The notes: generated by a model not told the origin, from the sequence alone. Positions 1 to 6,983 are shown, counted from the first letter of the stretch. The stretch is 7,168 nt of DNA from Phycisphaeraceae bacterium (GCA_016763955.1 JAESSU010000282.1:1-7168); one strand, 5' to 3'. Translations and numbers: made by a program.

Positions 1-1
1 A

Positions 2-1111
2 ATGCGCCGACGACCTCAAGATGATGGTTCAAATCTGGATTCACTTCTGGATGCTCTAACCAATGTGGTGGGAATTCTCATCATCATGTTGGTTGTTGCA
101 TTGCTGGGTATGAGTGAAGCGGTCAAACGCATCACACAAGCCCAAGAGTTAACTGATCAACTTAATGTGGACCATTTGTTGGACAAGGAAAAGGAACTCC
201 AAGCCCTCAAGGAACTGCTTAGAACATTAGAACCTGATTGGTTGAGTATGGAACCCCAAGTTCCCTTGCATAAGGTTCAATTAACAAAACTGCGGCAGCA
301 GATTGAAACATTAACTAAAAAAGTGACTGTTCAGGTAAGTAAAAAAGAGTTTGATATTGCGAAGTTACAAATCCAAGTTAAAGCAAAAACCGAAGAACAG
401 AAAAAAATTGGAACACAAATCACCACCTTCATCAATCGCCTAGAAGAACTCAGAGCTTTATTAGATAAAACGTCCTTGCCTAAAGTCCCGCCAGCTGAGA
501 TTGTACGCATTCCCAATCCCCGTGATGTGGATAGCAGCTACCGGAAGGTGACGTTTCATGTGGCAAAAAAACGTATTATTGAAGAGACCACGAAAAATTA
601 TCAAAAAAAACTTGAACGCAACATCGCGACCTTCGATCAACGGTTTAAGCTCATGCCAGAAACCGCAACAGATACGGGGGGGTATGACTTTACAAAGTTC
701 AAGAACCTGATCGACAAAAGCCAATATGGTGACCGAACTGTTGACGTCAAATTAATAATCTATACCAATCGAATTCAGATGAATTTTTATATCAAAGGTA
801 CTTCTGGAGATGATATCAAATCCATCAATCGAGGCGGATCTAAATACCAGCGTGCGATTGTTGCCATCAAACATAATGGGAAACAGTACGCACGTTACAA
901 AGTTTCAGCAGACAGTTTTGCTGAGTATATCAAAGCACGCGTAATTGCTGACCGGGTTGGCATTCCCGCAGGTTGGGAAGTGGTCGTTAATAATAAGAGT
1001 CCTAATTGGGCGATCAACGTTCCAGTTAGACTCAAATTCAATAGGGCAAAGCCCAAGCCCAAGCCCGTTGCCCCCGTGCGTCAGCCGTTACGTGACAGTT
1101 TGGTGGACTGA
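2..1111 (+). CDS. ExbD/TolR-like membrane protein with long coiled coil
   Basis: The 369-residue protein begins with a short charged cytoplasmic tail, then one hydrophobic helix at about residues 19-36. The stretch LDSLLDALTNVVGILI (residues 12-27) resembles the ExbD/TolR membrane helix, and Asp17 is the likely proton-relay residue. Residues about 41-78 and 89-155 are rich in Lys, Glu and Leu with heptad-like spacing, so a periplasmic coiled coil is likely. A mixed alpha/beta domain follows (about 180-345), ending in a Lys-Pro tail (AKPKPKPVAPV). ExbD-type proteins work with a MotA/TolQ/ExbB proton channel to use proton motive force for envelope work; such a partner would be expected just upstream, outside the window. 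The protein is much longer than classical ExbD (about 140 residues), resembling long versions I associate with planctomycetes. The start lies at the window edge, so an upstream start and ribosome site cannot be judged. Confidence 0.72.
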   Translation: MRRRPQDDGSNLDSLLDALTNVVGILIIMLVVALLGMSEAVKRITQAQELTDQLNVDHLLDKEKELQALKELLRTLEPDWLSMEPQVPLHKVQLTKLRQQIETLTKKVTVQVSKKEFDIAKLQIQVKAKTEEQKKIGTQITTFINRLEELRALLDKTSLPKVPPAEIVRIPNPRDVDSSYRKVTFHVAKKRIIEETTKNYQKKLERNIATFDQRFKLMPETATDTGGYDFTKFKNLIDKSQYGDRTVDVKLIIYTNRIQMNFYIKGTSGDDIKSINRGGSKYQRAIVAIKHNGKQYARYKVSADSFAEYIKARVIADRVGIPAGWEVVVNNKSPNWAINVPVRLKFNRAKPKPKPVAPVRQPLRDSLVD

Positions 1112-1139
1112 TTGACGCAATGTTTATCTGCTGATCCAT

Positions 1140-1170
1140 CGCTATCGTAACGGTCATGACCGCGACAGTG
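1140..1170 (+). other. Intercistronic hairpin between the two envelope genes
   Basis: A perfect 12-base palindrome CGGTCATGACCG (1151-1162) is flanked by arms CGCTATCG (1140-1147) and CGACAGTG (1163-1170). The arms pair at seven of eight positions counting one G-U, with bases 1148-1150 as a bulge. No T-tract follows, so it is not a standard intrinsic terminator. It could be a transcript-processing or stability hairpin, or a dyad operator for a promoter of the downstream gene. Confidence 0.35.
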
Positions 1171-1216
1171 TAAACTGGGATGGTTCTATTGAAGCATTCT
1201 TTTGGGAGCTTTTGCC

Positions 1217-2863
1217 ATGAAGGGTAAAGCGGTTTACATCCTTGTTCTAGTGATTGTATTAGCAGTGGGTGCATCGGCATGGCTTACGCGCGATCAGCAG
1301 GCATTCAAACCGCAGGCAGACATGCCAGTTGCACATCAGGTTTTCACAAATGAACAGGCTCACAAGTTAGTGATCATGCCTGCGACGATACAGATCAACA
1401 GAGACTATAACCAACGGGGCAGCGTTCAAATACGCAATGACAATGACAAGCCGGTGACCTTGCGTGTGATGTGCCAATCGCCTGATGATCTGACCTGTGT
1501 TTTGTTTAACAGCAACGAAGCGGTTTTGAAAAACACGGAACCCCAGAGACTTGCAGCAGGTCTAACCCAAAAACTGACTTTATTGATTCATGCTAACCGT
1601 GCAAAAAAACGTGTGCATCGGATCCCTATTGTCGCCCAAGTACTTGATTCAAACGGGCAATGGCAAATCGCAGCACACACCTTTGTCACGGTAAAAATAG
1701 CCCTTGCGCCCTTGCAGCTTAAAGCTCAATGGATTGAACCGCACACGTCCTTTGATAAAGCACGTTTATCCAAAACCCTTCGAATCACCAACCAAGGATT
1801 GGACATTCCGGATTTCTCTATCACATACACTCAGCAGGTGGATACACAGGGCAATATTCTTATGAACCAAGGCGCTTTGCATGGGAAGGTTCATTTAAAT
1901 CCGATCATGCAACGTGCGGTGTTCCTAAGTCACAGCAGTATTGATATTGATGTTTCTCCCATGTTAACGCCACAGTTCCTTGAATTAGGCGGCTCGCTTT
2001 ATTTGCATGGCCAAGGGCAATACATCCAAGTGCCTTATTTTGCCACGGTTGCTCTTAAACAAAATATTTATCCCACGCATAACACACAGACCACAGTAGC
2101 TCACAGTCGGGGCGATTTTTGCCTTGCTAAGCCAATGACCTCTTACGTTTTTCCCCTAGTCACAAAGCCCAATCGTACTGTAGAGCATCAGGCTGATGAG
2201 AACGCTACTCACGCGTGGGTGCTCGTAGAATTACAATCACAGATGATGTGGACTCAGGATAAACCAGTAACCATGACGGTTTATTTTAATGATCAATCGC
2301 TAGGGCAGATTACACGTCGATTGCTTGCGGGACGTTTTTTGTTTGAGGTTCCTTTTAAGCAACTCCACGGTAATCAAGTTGCAGGCTTAAGCCCTCAGTT
2401 CAATTCTGTGCGATTGGAATTTCAGGCGACAGATCAAAATGTGTCTCAATTTTCAAGCTCCGTGAGCCTTTACATCAAACATGATTATCAACAGCAATAT
2501 CTCGTTGCACCGTCAGATAAGGCAGCGAAGCAATTAACTGTAAACGTAGCTTCTGAGTTGCCCACCAACAAGTCGGGTTTGTGGGTGATTGAAAATCGAT
2601 GGGAGTTGCCCGAAAGTGTGAATGCTGGCGATCAGTTAGATGCAGTCTTTGAATTGTTTAACACCCGCGAATCGTCATCAGCGGCGGGGAAGTTAATGGC
2701 TCGTATCGGCGACAAAATCGTCGGCCAAGCCAATTTTGATGTCCTCAAACCTTTTGAAAAACGGCAAGTCAAAATTCAATTATCGATCCCAAAAGGCATC
2801 TCCAAAGACGCGCCAGTCAAGCTCGCTGTCAATGTGAATGAGGTAGAAGATGTAAAACAGTGA
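1217..2863 (+). CDS. Membrane-anchored protein with beta-sandwich-like repeats, unknown function
   Basis: I do not recognise a named family. The ATG at 1217 is preferred over the in-frame TTG at 1202 because GGGAG (1204-1208) sits 8 nt upstream and the protein then opens with a classic signal/anchor, Met-Lys-Gly-Lys followed by a hydrophobic helix (residues 5-22). The remaining 548-residue product is probably extracytoplasmic. Alternating beta-strand patterns suggest Ig-like sandwiches at about 50-165 (core GSVQIRNDNDKPVTLRV), 166-285 and 330-425. A C-terminal segment at about 455-545 has the look of CARDB/APHP domains (VNAGDQLDAVFELFNTRES followed later by a KPFEKRQVKIQLSIP strand pair). Cys86 and Cys94 could form a disulfide; Cys302 is the only other cysteine. 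No catalytic motif is visible. It follows the ExbD-like gene in the same orientation, so it may be an envelope partner of that complex; this is inference. Confidence 0.75.
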   Translation: MKGKAVYILVLVIVLAVGASAWLTRDQQAFKPQADMPVAHQVFTNEQAHKLVIMPATIQINRDYNQRGSVQIRNDNDKPVTLRVMCQSPDDLTCVLFNSNEAVLKNTEPQRLAAGLTQKLTLLIHANRAKKRVHRIPIVAQVLDSNGQWQIAAHTFVTVKIALAPLQLKAQWIEPHTSFDKARLSKTLRITNQGLDIPDFSITYTQQVDTQGNILMNQGALHGKVHLNPIMQRAVFLSHSSIDIDVSPMLTPQFLELGGSLYLHGQGQYIQVPYFATVALKQNIYPTHNTQTTVAHSRGDFCLAKPMTSYVFPLVTKPNRTVEHQADENATHAWVLVELQSQMMWTQDKPVTMTVYFNDQSLGQITRRLLAGRFLFEVPFKQLHGNQVAGLSPQFNSVRLEFQATDQNVSQFSSSVSLYIKHDYQQQYLVAPSDKAAKQLTVNVASELPTNKSGLWVIENRWELPESVNAGDQLDAVFELFNTRESSSAAGKLMARIGDKIVGQANFDVLKPFEKRQVKIQLSIPKGISKDAPVKLAVNVNEVEDVKQ

Positions 2864-2905
2864 GTGACCCTCCAATGCGAATGTCTAATCGATTACTTCC
2901 TATTC

Positions 2906-3895
2906 TCAAGGCTTGTAATCACGAATCGCTTCACAGAATGCGATGTAATTTCCTTCGGGTAGATAATCTTGCGGACTGGTGTTACAGCCTGCAATGAAGC
3001 GACCGTGTGGGTTGCCCACCTGTAGCATTAGCCGGGTCTCTTCTCGTACTTGCTGAGGCGTTGCATGCATCAAAAATACCACATCCATATTCCCGCAAAG
3101 TGCAATATCGCTGCCAAAACGATCGACCAAATATCCTAGATCGTTGGCCTGTTTTTCACAGCCGTGCACCGCACAAAGATCAAGTTCTAACAAGATGGGC
3201 ACAATGTCATCGAGTTTCCCATCGGTGTGAAAGGCAAAGGGAATCTCTAACTCGCGGATCATTTGCACTGTTTTTTTTGTCGGTTCCAAACAGAACGTTC
3301 GGATCATCTGCGGATTGATCATCGGCCCGGTTTTATAGGCACAATCGCCGTTGTAAAGCACAAAATCAGGCATGATTTTACTGATGATCTGCTCAACAGC
3401 ATGCTGATTTCGCAACTCGACCCACTGCATCGCTTCATGAATAAAATTCGGATCGTCGTAACAGGCCATCGCAAAATTCTCCAGCCCCATGGAAGCTGCG
3501 ACACGGTCAAAACACCAGCCAATCACCAACCAACAGGCACGCCCCGCATCGCGTGCGGCCTGACGCTCGGCCATGATCTGATCGAGTTGCAACGCATAAT
3601 CCGGCTCAGGACGTTCACGCAATTGCTCAACTTGTCCCAACAGACCGCCTGCATAGTATGCGCCAGCTTCTGTTGGATCATGCGGTGACAGGAACAAAAC
3701 TTGGGTGTCCGGACTGGTAATGGCTACCGCTGCATGCCCCAGATCCTGAGCCATCTTCAAATAGCCGGTAACACCCTTGCAACCATAGCGACGAGCCATG
3801 AAATCATTCATCATAAACCAAGGCTCCCACAAAGGAGGGCGATCAATCTGTTCTCCGCGTAACAGGTTCATTAACCGTTGAGATTCTTCATGCAT
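2906..3895 (-). CDS. Uroporphyrinogen decarboxylase-fold (URO-D family) protein, not HemE
   Basis: The 329-residue product has the HemE/MtaA-type TIM-barrel pattern. It opens with an RLMNLLRGEQIDRPPLWEPW-type N-terminus, then has LYNGDCAYKTGPMINP (180-195), a His-Thr-Asp-Gly motif (223-226), CGNMD (267-271) and a C-terminal AGCNTSP (302-308). In MtaA-type corrinoid methyltransferases zinc is held by His-x-Cys plus a distal Cys. Here His223 and Cys304 match, but the middle ligand position is Asp225. The Arg-rich porphyrinogen motif of true HemE near the N-terminus is absent, so haem synthesis is unlikely. Methyl transfer or a related reaction is possible; the substrate is unknown. It lies 38 nt downstream of the PhyH gene on the same strand, so the two are probably co-transcribed. 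The ATG at 3895 fits the family's usual N-terminus, although the ribosome site is weak. Confidence 0.85.
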   Translation of the reverse strand: MHEESQRLMNLLRGEQIDRPPLWEPWFMMNDFMARRYGCKGVTGYLKMAQDLGHAAVAITSPDTQVLFLSPHDPTEAGAYYAGGLLGQVEQLRERPEPDYALQLDQIMAERQAARDAGRACWLVIGWCFDRVAASMGLENFAMACYDDPNFIHEAMQWVELRNQHAVEQIISKIMPDFVLYNGDCAYKTGPMINPQMIRTFCLEPTKKTVQMIRELEIPFAFHTDGKLDDIVPILLELDLCAVHGCEKQANDLGYLVDRFGSDIALCGNMDVVFLMHATPQQVREETRLMLQVGNPHGRFIAGCNTSPQDYLPEGNYIAFCEAIRDYKP

Positions 3896-3933
3896 GATGG
3901 TTTAACTCACTTTTTTGACATCGGGGAAAATAT

Positions 3934-4785
3934 TTAATTGCCGCCAATGGATTTGGGTTTATTTTTGATAGACAGGTCATCACCTTCAGGTCGGGGAGTG
4001 TGACTCCATTGACCTGTGGTGTCTGTTCCACGGCAGATGATGGCATTGCTGGCCCATGCAGGCTGGATCGCTTTGACACATGGCGGGCAGTAGCGGAGGG
4101 TCAGCCCACAACGTCGGCGGTCTGATGGGTTGGGAGTAGACCCATGTGCAAGCATGTCCGCATGCAGTGAAACTTGTCCTGCTTTAAGTTCCATGGCAAC
4201 AGGTTGGCCGTATTGTTCGATATGCATAATCTTCTGATTTAACACAGCGGGATCGGTCGCATTCTCCCAAGGGAGCGGCCCTTGACAGTGTGTCCGTGGG
4301 ATGACAGACATGCAGGCGTTGCCTGTATCAGCATCATCAATAGCCAGCCAAACGGTGACCGTTCGTGATGGGGTCAAGGGCCAGTAGGAAGCGTCCTGAT
4401 GCCAAGGGACTGATTTGGGGTCATGCGGTGTTTTACAGAAAAAGTGTGTCGCCCAACAGATGATGTCCGGGCCGATGATGTCTTGTACGAGGTTCAGAAT
4501 TTTGGGATGCATTGCCATGTCATAGATTCCTTGGCAGCTGCTGTGATACCCATTGATTGCGTAACTATCCCGTCCATCTTTCAACGATTCAAGCTTCGCG
4601 AGCAGGTCATCAAAGTAAGTTCGATTGACCTGAGATTCCAACGGGTTGTAAATGTCAAAAGGTTCGAGAAAACCTTCATTATTGTATTGCTTGATTTGCT
4701 GCGGGCTTAGGGTTTGTGGGGTTAGGTGATTTGCTGGGGCAAAACTTAGGTCACGTTCTTCGGTCAGTTGAGTAGGCGAGGTCAT
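3934..4785 (-). CDS. Phytanoyl-CoA dioxygenase (PhyH) family Fe(II)/2-oxoglutarate oxygenase
   Basis: This 283-residue protein carries the facial triad of non-haem iron oxygenases: the WHQDASYW motif supplies His129 and Asp131, and the LAHGSTPN motif supplies distal His214, followed by Arg224/225 before GLTLRY as the likely 2-oxoglutarate-binding arginine. The Asp is kept, which argues for hydroxylation rather than halogenation, since SyrB2-type halogenases lose this carboxylate. The fold is the double-stranded beta-helix of the PhyH family. The frame stays open to an ATG at 4899, but the ATG at 4785 is chosen because GGAGA lies 6 nt upstream of it and because the extra 38 residues look like translated promoter DNA. 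It is probably the first gene of an operon with the URO-D-fold gene and is divergent from the AraC regulator. The substrate is unknown; the family acts on lipids, amino acids and small natural products. Confidence 0.9.
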   Translation of the reverse strand: MTSPTQLTEERDLSFAPANHLTPQTLSPQQIKQYNNEGFLEPFDIYNPLESQVNRTYFDDLLAKLESLKDGRDSYAINGYHSSCQGIYDMAMHPKILNLVQDIIGPDIICWATHFFCKTPHDPKSVPWHQDASYWPLTPSRTVTVWLAIDDADTGNACMSVIPRTHCQGPLPWENATDPAVLNQKIMHIEQYGQPVAMELKAGQVSLHADMLAHGSTPNPSDRRRCGLTLRYCPPCVKAIQPAWASNAIICRGTDTTGQWSHTPRPEGDDLSIKNKPKSIGGN

Positions 4786-4858
4786 GTTTGTTCTCCAAGG
4801 GTCAGGCGGGGTTATGAAGAGTGGTTCTATTGTCGGGCAGTTGCGCGATGATTGAAAT

Positions 4859-4887
4859 ATTTTAGCTTTGGATTTGTGTTGCAGCAA
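4859..4887 (-). promoter_or_regulatory. Candidate promoter for the dioxygenase/URO-D operon
   Basis: On the minus strand TTGCTG (4887-4882) is followed after 17 nt by TAAAAT (4864-4859), matching the sigma-70 -10 consensus at five of six bases and the -35 at three. It lies about 75 nt upstream of the dioxygenase ATG. It is a pattern match only, and the sigma-factor preferences of the host are unknown. Confidence 0.35.
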
Positions 4888-4900
4888 TGCACGATGCAAC
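4878..4900. promoter_or_regulatory. Operator-like inverted repeat in the divergent spacer
   Basis: GTTGCA (4878-4883) and TGCAAC (4895-4900) form a perfect 6-bp inverted repeat separated by 11 nt, with a third TGCA core at 4888-4891 in between. The site lies between the divergent dioxygenase and AraC genes and covers the -35 boxes of both candidate promoters. This is where an AraC-type regulator controlling itself and its neighbour would be expected to bind. The assignment is inferred from position and symmetry. Confidence 0.4.
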
Positions 4901-4907
4901 CTATTAT
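4879..4907 (+). promoter_or_regulatory. Candidate promoter for the AraC-family gene
   Basis: TTGCAG (4879-4884) and TATTAT (4902-4907) are separated by 17 nt; the -10 matches five of six consensus bases and the -35 three. The -10 ends about 38 nt before the chosen ATG at 4946. The -35 overlaps that of the opposite-strand promoter candidate by three bases. Confidence 0.35.
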
Positions 4908-4945
4908 TTGTCTTATCTTGCTATTTGATTTCCGGAGAATTTGCG

Positions 4946-5748
4946 ATGCCTATTGAACCGTTTCGTTTGATCAAAGGGGGGCAATTTGTTTGTACCCCAG
5001 CATGGTCTAATCGAGCAGGTAATGTCGATGATTTTCACCGCTTGTATTTTCCTATAAGCGGTCATGCTCAACTATGGGCCGATGATCAGGAGGTCAAGAT
5101 TCGGCCGGGGTCTGTTTACTTGATCCCGGGACGACGGCGAATATCACATGTATGTCGATCGGCAATGCAAGTAAACTGGCTGCATTTTCGAGCCTGTGAT
5201 CTGGTAGATCAGGCCTTGTTGGATCGCATGGACGCAGTGCATATTTGGCCAGCACATGACTGGGACTACTGGATCGACACCTATCAACAGTTGGATCAAC
5301 TTTTTGCAGAACATCCGCTGAAACTTGTCACTGCAACTGAGGCGATGCTCATGGATCAGGTCGGACAATTGTTAGTTGAGTACAGGCTAAGCAGCATCAG
5401 GATGATCCCGTAGGAATGATTCAACGCCTAGGCCCAGCGGTTGATTTTATGAATACCAACGCTCAGAACAATCCGTCTTTACGAGAGATTGCAGCAATAG
5501 TTTATTTGAGTCCATCACATTTTCATCGTCTATTTCAGGCTGCTTTTTCGCTTACGCCCCATCAATACATGCTTGAAAAACGCATGAATAAGGCCACAAA
5601 GCTGCTGGTGTCCGGCCGGTTACGCGTGAGCGAAGTAGCTACTTTATGCGGCTATGACAATCTGTTTTATTTTTCACGTATTTTCAAAAAGTATCACGGG
5701 TACACGCCCACTATCATGCGCAATAACAGCATGCCCATGCAACCGTAG
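4946..5748 (+). pseudogene. AraC-family transcriptional regulator, frameshifted
   Basis: The first piece starts at ATG 4946, with GGAG (4934-4937) 8 nt upstream, and runs 155 codons to a TAG at 5411-5413. It encodes a cupin-like AraC sensor domain (FHRLYFPISGHAQLW and VKIRPGSVYLIPGRRR, residues about 30-65). The second piece, in another frame, has an ATG at 5416, but that frame is already open from 5380. It carries both AraC helix-turn-helix motifs: SLREIAAIVYLSPSHFHRLF and VSEVATLCGYDNLFYFSRIF, followed by GYTP. Together they make a normal regulator of about 267 residues. The 803-nt span is one base short of a multiple of three, so a 1-nt deletion between about 5380 and 5413 explains it; one extra G at CAGG (5383-5385) restores a smooth reading. 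It is divergent from the dioxygenase operon and probably controls it. Sequencing error is as likely as true inactivation. Confidence 0.88.
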
Positions 5749-5764
5749 ACGAAGATGAATGTCA

Positions 5765-5794
5765 GATTTCGTTATACCCCTCGTTAATGAAATC
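5765..5794. terminator. Convergent hairpin, possible weak bidirectional terminator
   Basis: GATTTCGTTA (5765-5774) pairs with TAATGAAATC (5785-5794) over 10 bp including one G-U, around a 10-nt loop. It lies 17 nt after the AraC stop and 50 nt beyond the creatininase stop on the other strand, where a shared terminator would be expected. The stem is AT-rich and no T-tract follows on either strand, so factor-independent termination is doubtful. Confidence 0.3.
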
Positions 5795-5844
5795 AGTGGA
5801 GGGTCTCTAAAATGAGTCGTGGATGATGCCAAATGAAAGAACAT

Positions 5845-6615
5845 TTAGACATAAGGTAGTTGCCCTTTCGTAGCAAAAGAAAGCTCAACGATTGCATCTG
5901 CTAAAGTCTCGGTGATCGCATCAAAATAGCGTTTTCCTTTTTCGGCGGTGCTCTTGGAAGGATCGCCATCACCTGTGTCTGGATGGATTTTTGACCAAGG
6001 TCGTGGTGTCCACATGCCGGGTTTCTGGATAGAAGTTAATTCAAACGGTCGTTTTTCTCCCTTTCCCGCATGCTCCATCGCGACTAGGTCGGGGCGCATG
6101 TACAACATCAAACTCGTTTCCATTTCGTCAGCATGACTGCCGGGTTCTTCAAAAGTTGCAGCATGAACATCGGGTACCATTTGAAAAAATTAGCAACGAC
6201 AATCGTCATATCAAAAGCAGCGCTGGCATCTCGAACCAAAGGCTTAAACTCGTTGCCACCGTGTGTATTAAGAATGATCATACGGTCGATGCCTTGTGTG
6301 CGTAGTGACCGGGCGATGTCATTGAGGATGGCAATTGCCGTTGAGGTTGTGAAACTGATGGTGGCAACTTGGTCGAGCTGTTGTTGATTGTTGCCGAATG
6401 GAATCGCGGGCAAAACGATCACTTTCGCGCCCCGTTGTTGATGCTAATTCGCCGCTGCGTCGGGCAAAGGATTCTGCTTCAAGGGTGTCGCTGCCATGAG
6501 GCATGTGATAATTATGAGCCTCGGTGGCTCCCCAAGGTAAGACCGCGATATTGGGACGATCTTCGAGGAGTTGATGGTAGTTTGCTTCAGCTAGGAGGTA
6601 GTTATTTGAGGGCAT
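5845..6615 (-). pseudogene. Creatininase-family amidohydrolase with two compensating frameshifts
   Basis: Three consecutive pieces in two frames reconstruct one creatininase-family protein of about 256 residues. Piece 1 has the metal-binding signature LPWGATEAHNYHMPHGSDT (Glu32, His34 and Asp43, spaced like Glu34, His36 and Asp45 of creatininase). Piece 2 has the LPAIPFGN strand and ILNTHGGNE. Piece 3 has PGSHADEMETSLML, the family's second metal/active-site motif. The first shift is at the G4 run (plus-strand C4, 6430-6433): dropping one G gives TTGAKVIVLPAIPFGN. The second is near 6172-6178, where one more C in the run of three gives KWYPDVHAATFEEPG. Pieces 1 and 3 share a frame, so the total stays a multiple of three, but the misread middle hits a stop at 6319-6321. 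Start ATG 6615 has AAGGGA 9 nt upstream. The family hydrolyses cyclic amides and formamides; the substrate here is unknown. It converges on the AraC gene. Confidence 0.88.
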
Positions 6616-6649
6616 GTTTTATGTTCCCTTGAATTAGAGATAACAAGGT

Positions 6650-6678
6650 TCTAAATATAGACCGATCTAGATTTAGAC
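6650..6678. repeat. Near-direct repeat upstream of the creatininase gene
   Basis: TCTAAATATAGAC (6650-6662) and TCTAGATTTAGAC (6666-6678) match at 11 of 13 positions with a 16-nt period. They overlap the candidate creatininase promoter, so they could be paired regulator sites. An AT-rich chance similarity is also possible. Confidence 0.3.
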
Positions 6679-6682
6679 GCAA
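6654..6682 (-). promoter_or_regulatory. Candidate promoter for the creatininase gene
   Basis: On the minus strand TTGCGT (6682-6677) is followed after 17 nt by TATATT (6659-6654), the latter matching the -10 consensus at five of six bases. It would give a short leader ending at the ATG at 6615. This rests on the pattern alone. Confidence 0.35.
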
Positions 6683-6983
6683 CCGCTTTAAAATTAGATT
6701 CCCAGAAGAAATGCGGTGGTTGAATCAAGTCTCCATTTGATCCAACAAGTAATGGGTGATTGAGACCCACCGGGTCTGACTTTGTCCGTGTTGAAAACGC
6801 TTTGGAGAGGCCTAAAAAAAAACAGTCTGGGGCCGTGTACACAAGCAACAGGACAATGTCATTGACGAGGGGCATAGAGTCATCACACAAAAGGTCGATA
6901 TTCTAGAGTATTACAAATGCAAATACAGCATCGTGAAAGCTGTCCCCCAATAAGCTCACAGCGATTGTTTGATTTGCAATAGC

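Noticed and set aside
2891..2920. GATTAC/GTAATC inverted repeat between convergent genes as a terminator
   Set aside because: The stem is only 6 bp with an 18-nt loop, has no T-tract, and one arm lies inside the URO-D-fold coding end.
4786..4899. N-terminal extension of the dioxygenase to an ATG at 4899
   Set aside because: The extra 38 residues are not PhyH-like and cover the divergent promoter region, while the ATG at 4785 has a good GGAGA site.
4868..4945. N-terminal extension of the AraC protein to an ATG at 4868
   Set aside because: It would begin inside the promoter candidate; the ATG at 4946 has GGAG at proper spacing and the protein then starts like a family member.
5416..5748. Independent 110-residue DNA-binding protein translated from ATG 5416
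   Set aside because: Its frame is open upstream to 5380, the spacing to any ribosome site is poor, and it is exactly the missing C-terminal half of the gene before it. Re-initiation is possible but less simple.
6763..6777. AGACCC-ACC-GGGTCT mini-hairpin
   Set aside because: It is a 6-bp stem with a 3-nt loop and no T-tract or gene context; likely chance.
6805..6822. Nine-base A run read on the minus strand as a terminator T-tract
   Set aside because: No stable GC-rich stem lies directly before it on the minus strand and no gene ends there.
6651..6890. 79-codon minus-strand open frame
   Set aside because: It has no recognisable domain, no clear ribosome site, and overlaps the candidate creatininase promoter; it looks like a chance open frame.
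6928..6935. GCATCGTG as a second copy of the AraC operator (CACGATGC at 4890-4897)
   Set aside because: Only eight bases match, which is expected fairly often by chance in both strands of a 7-kb window.
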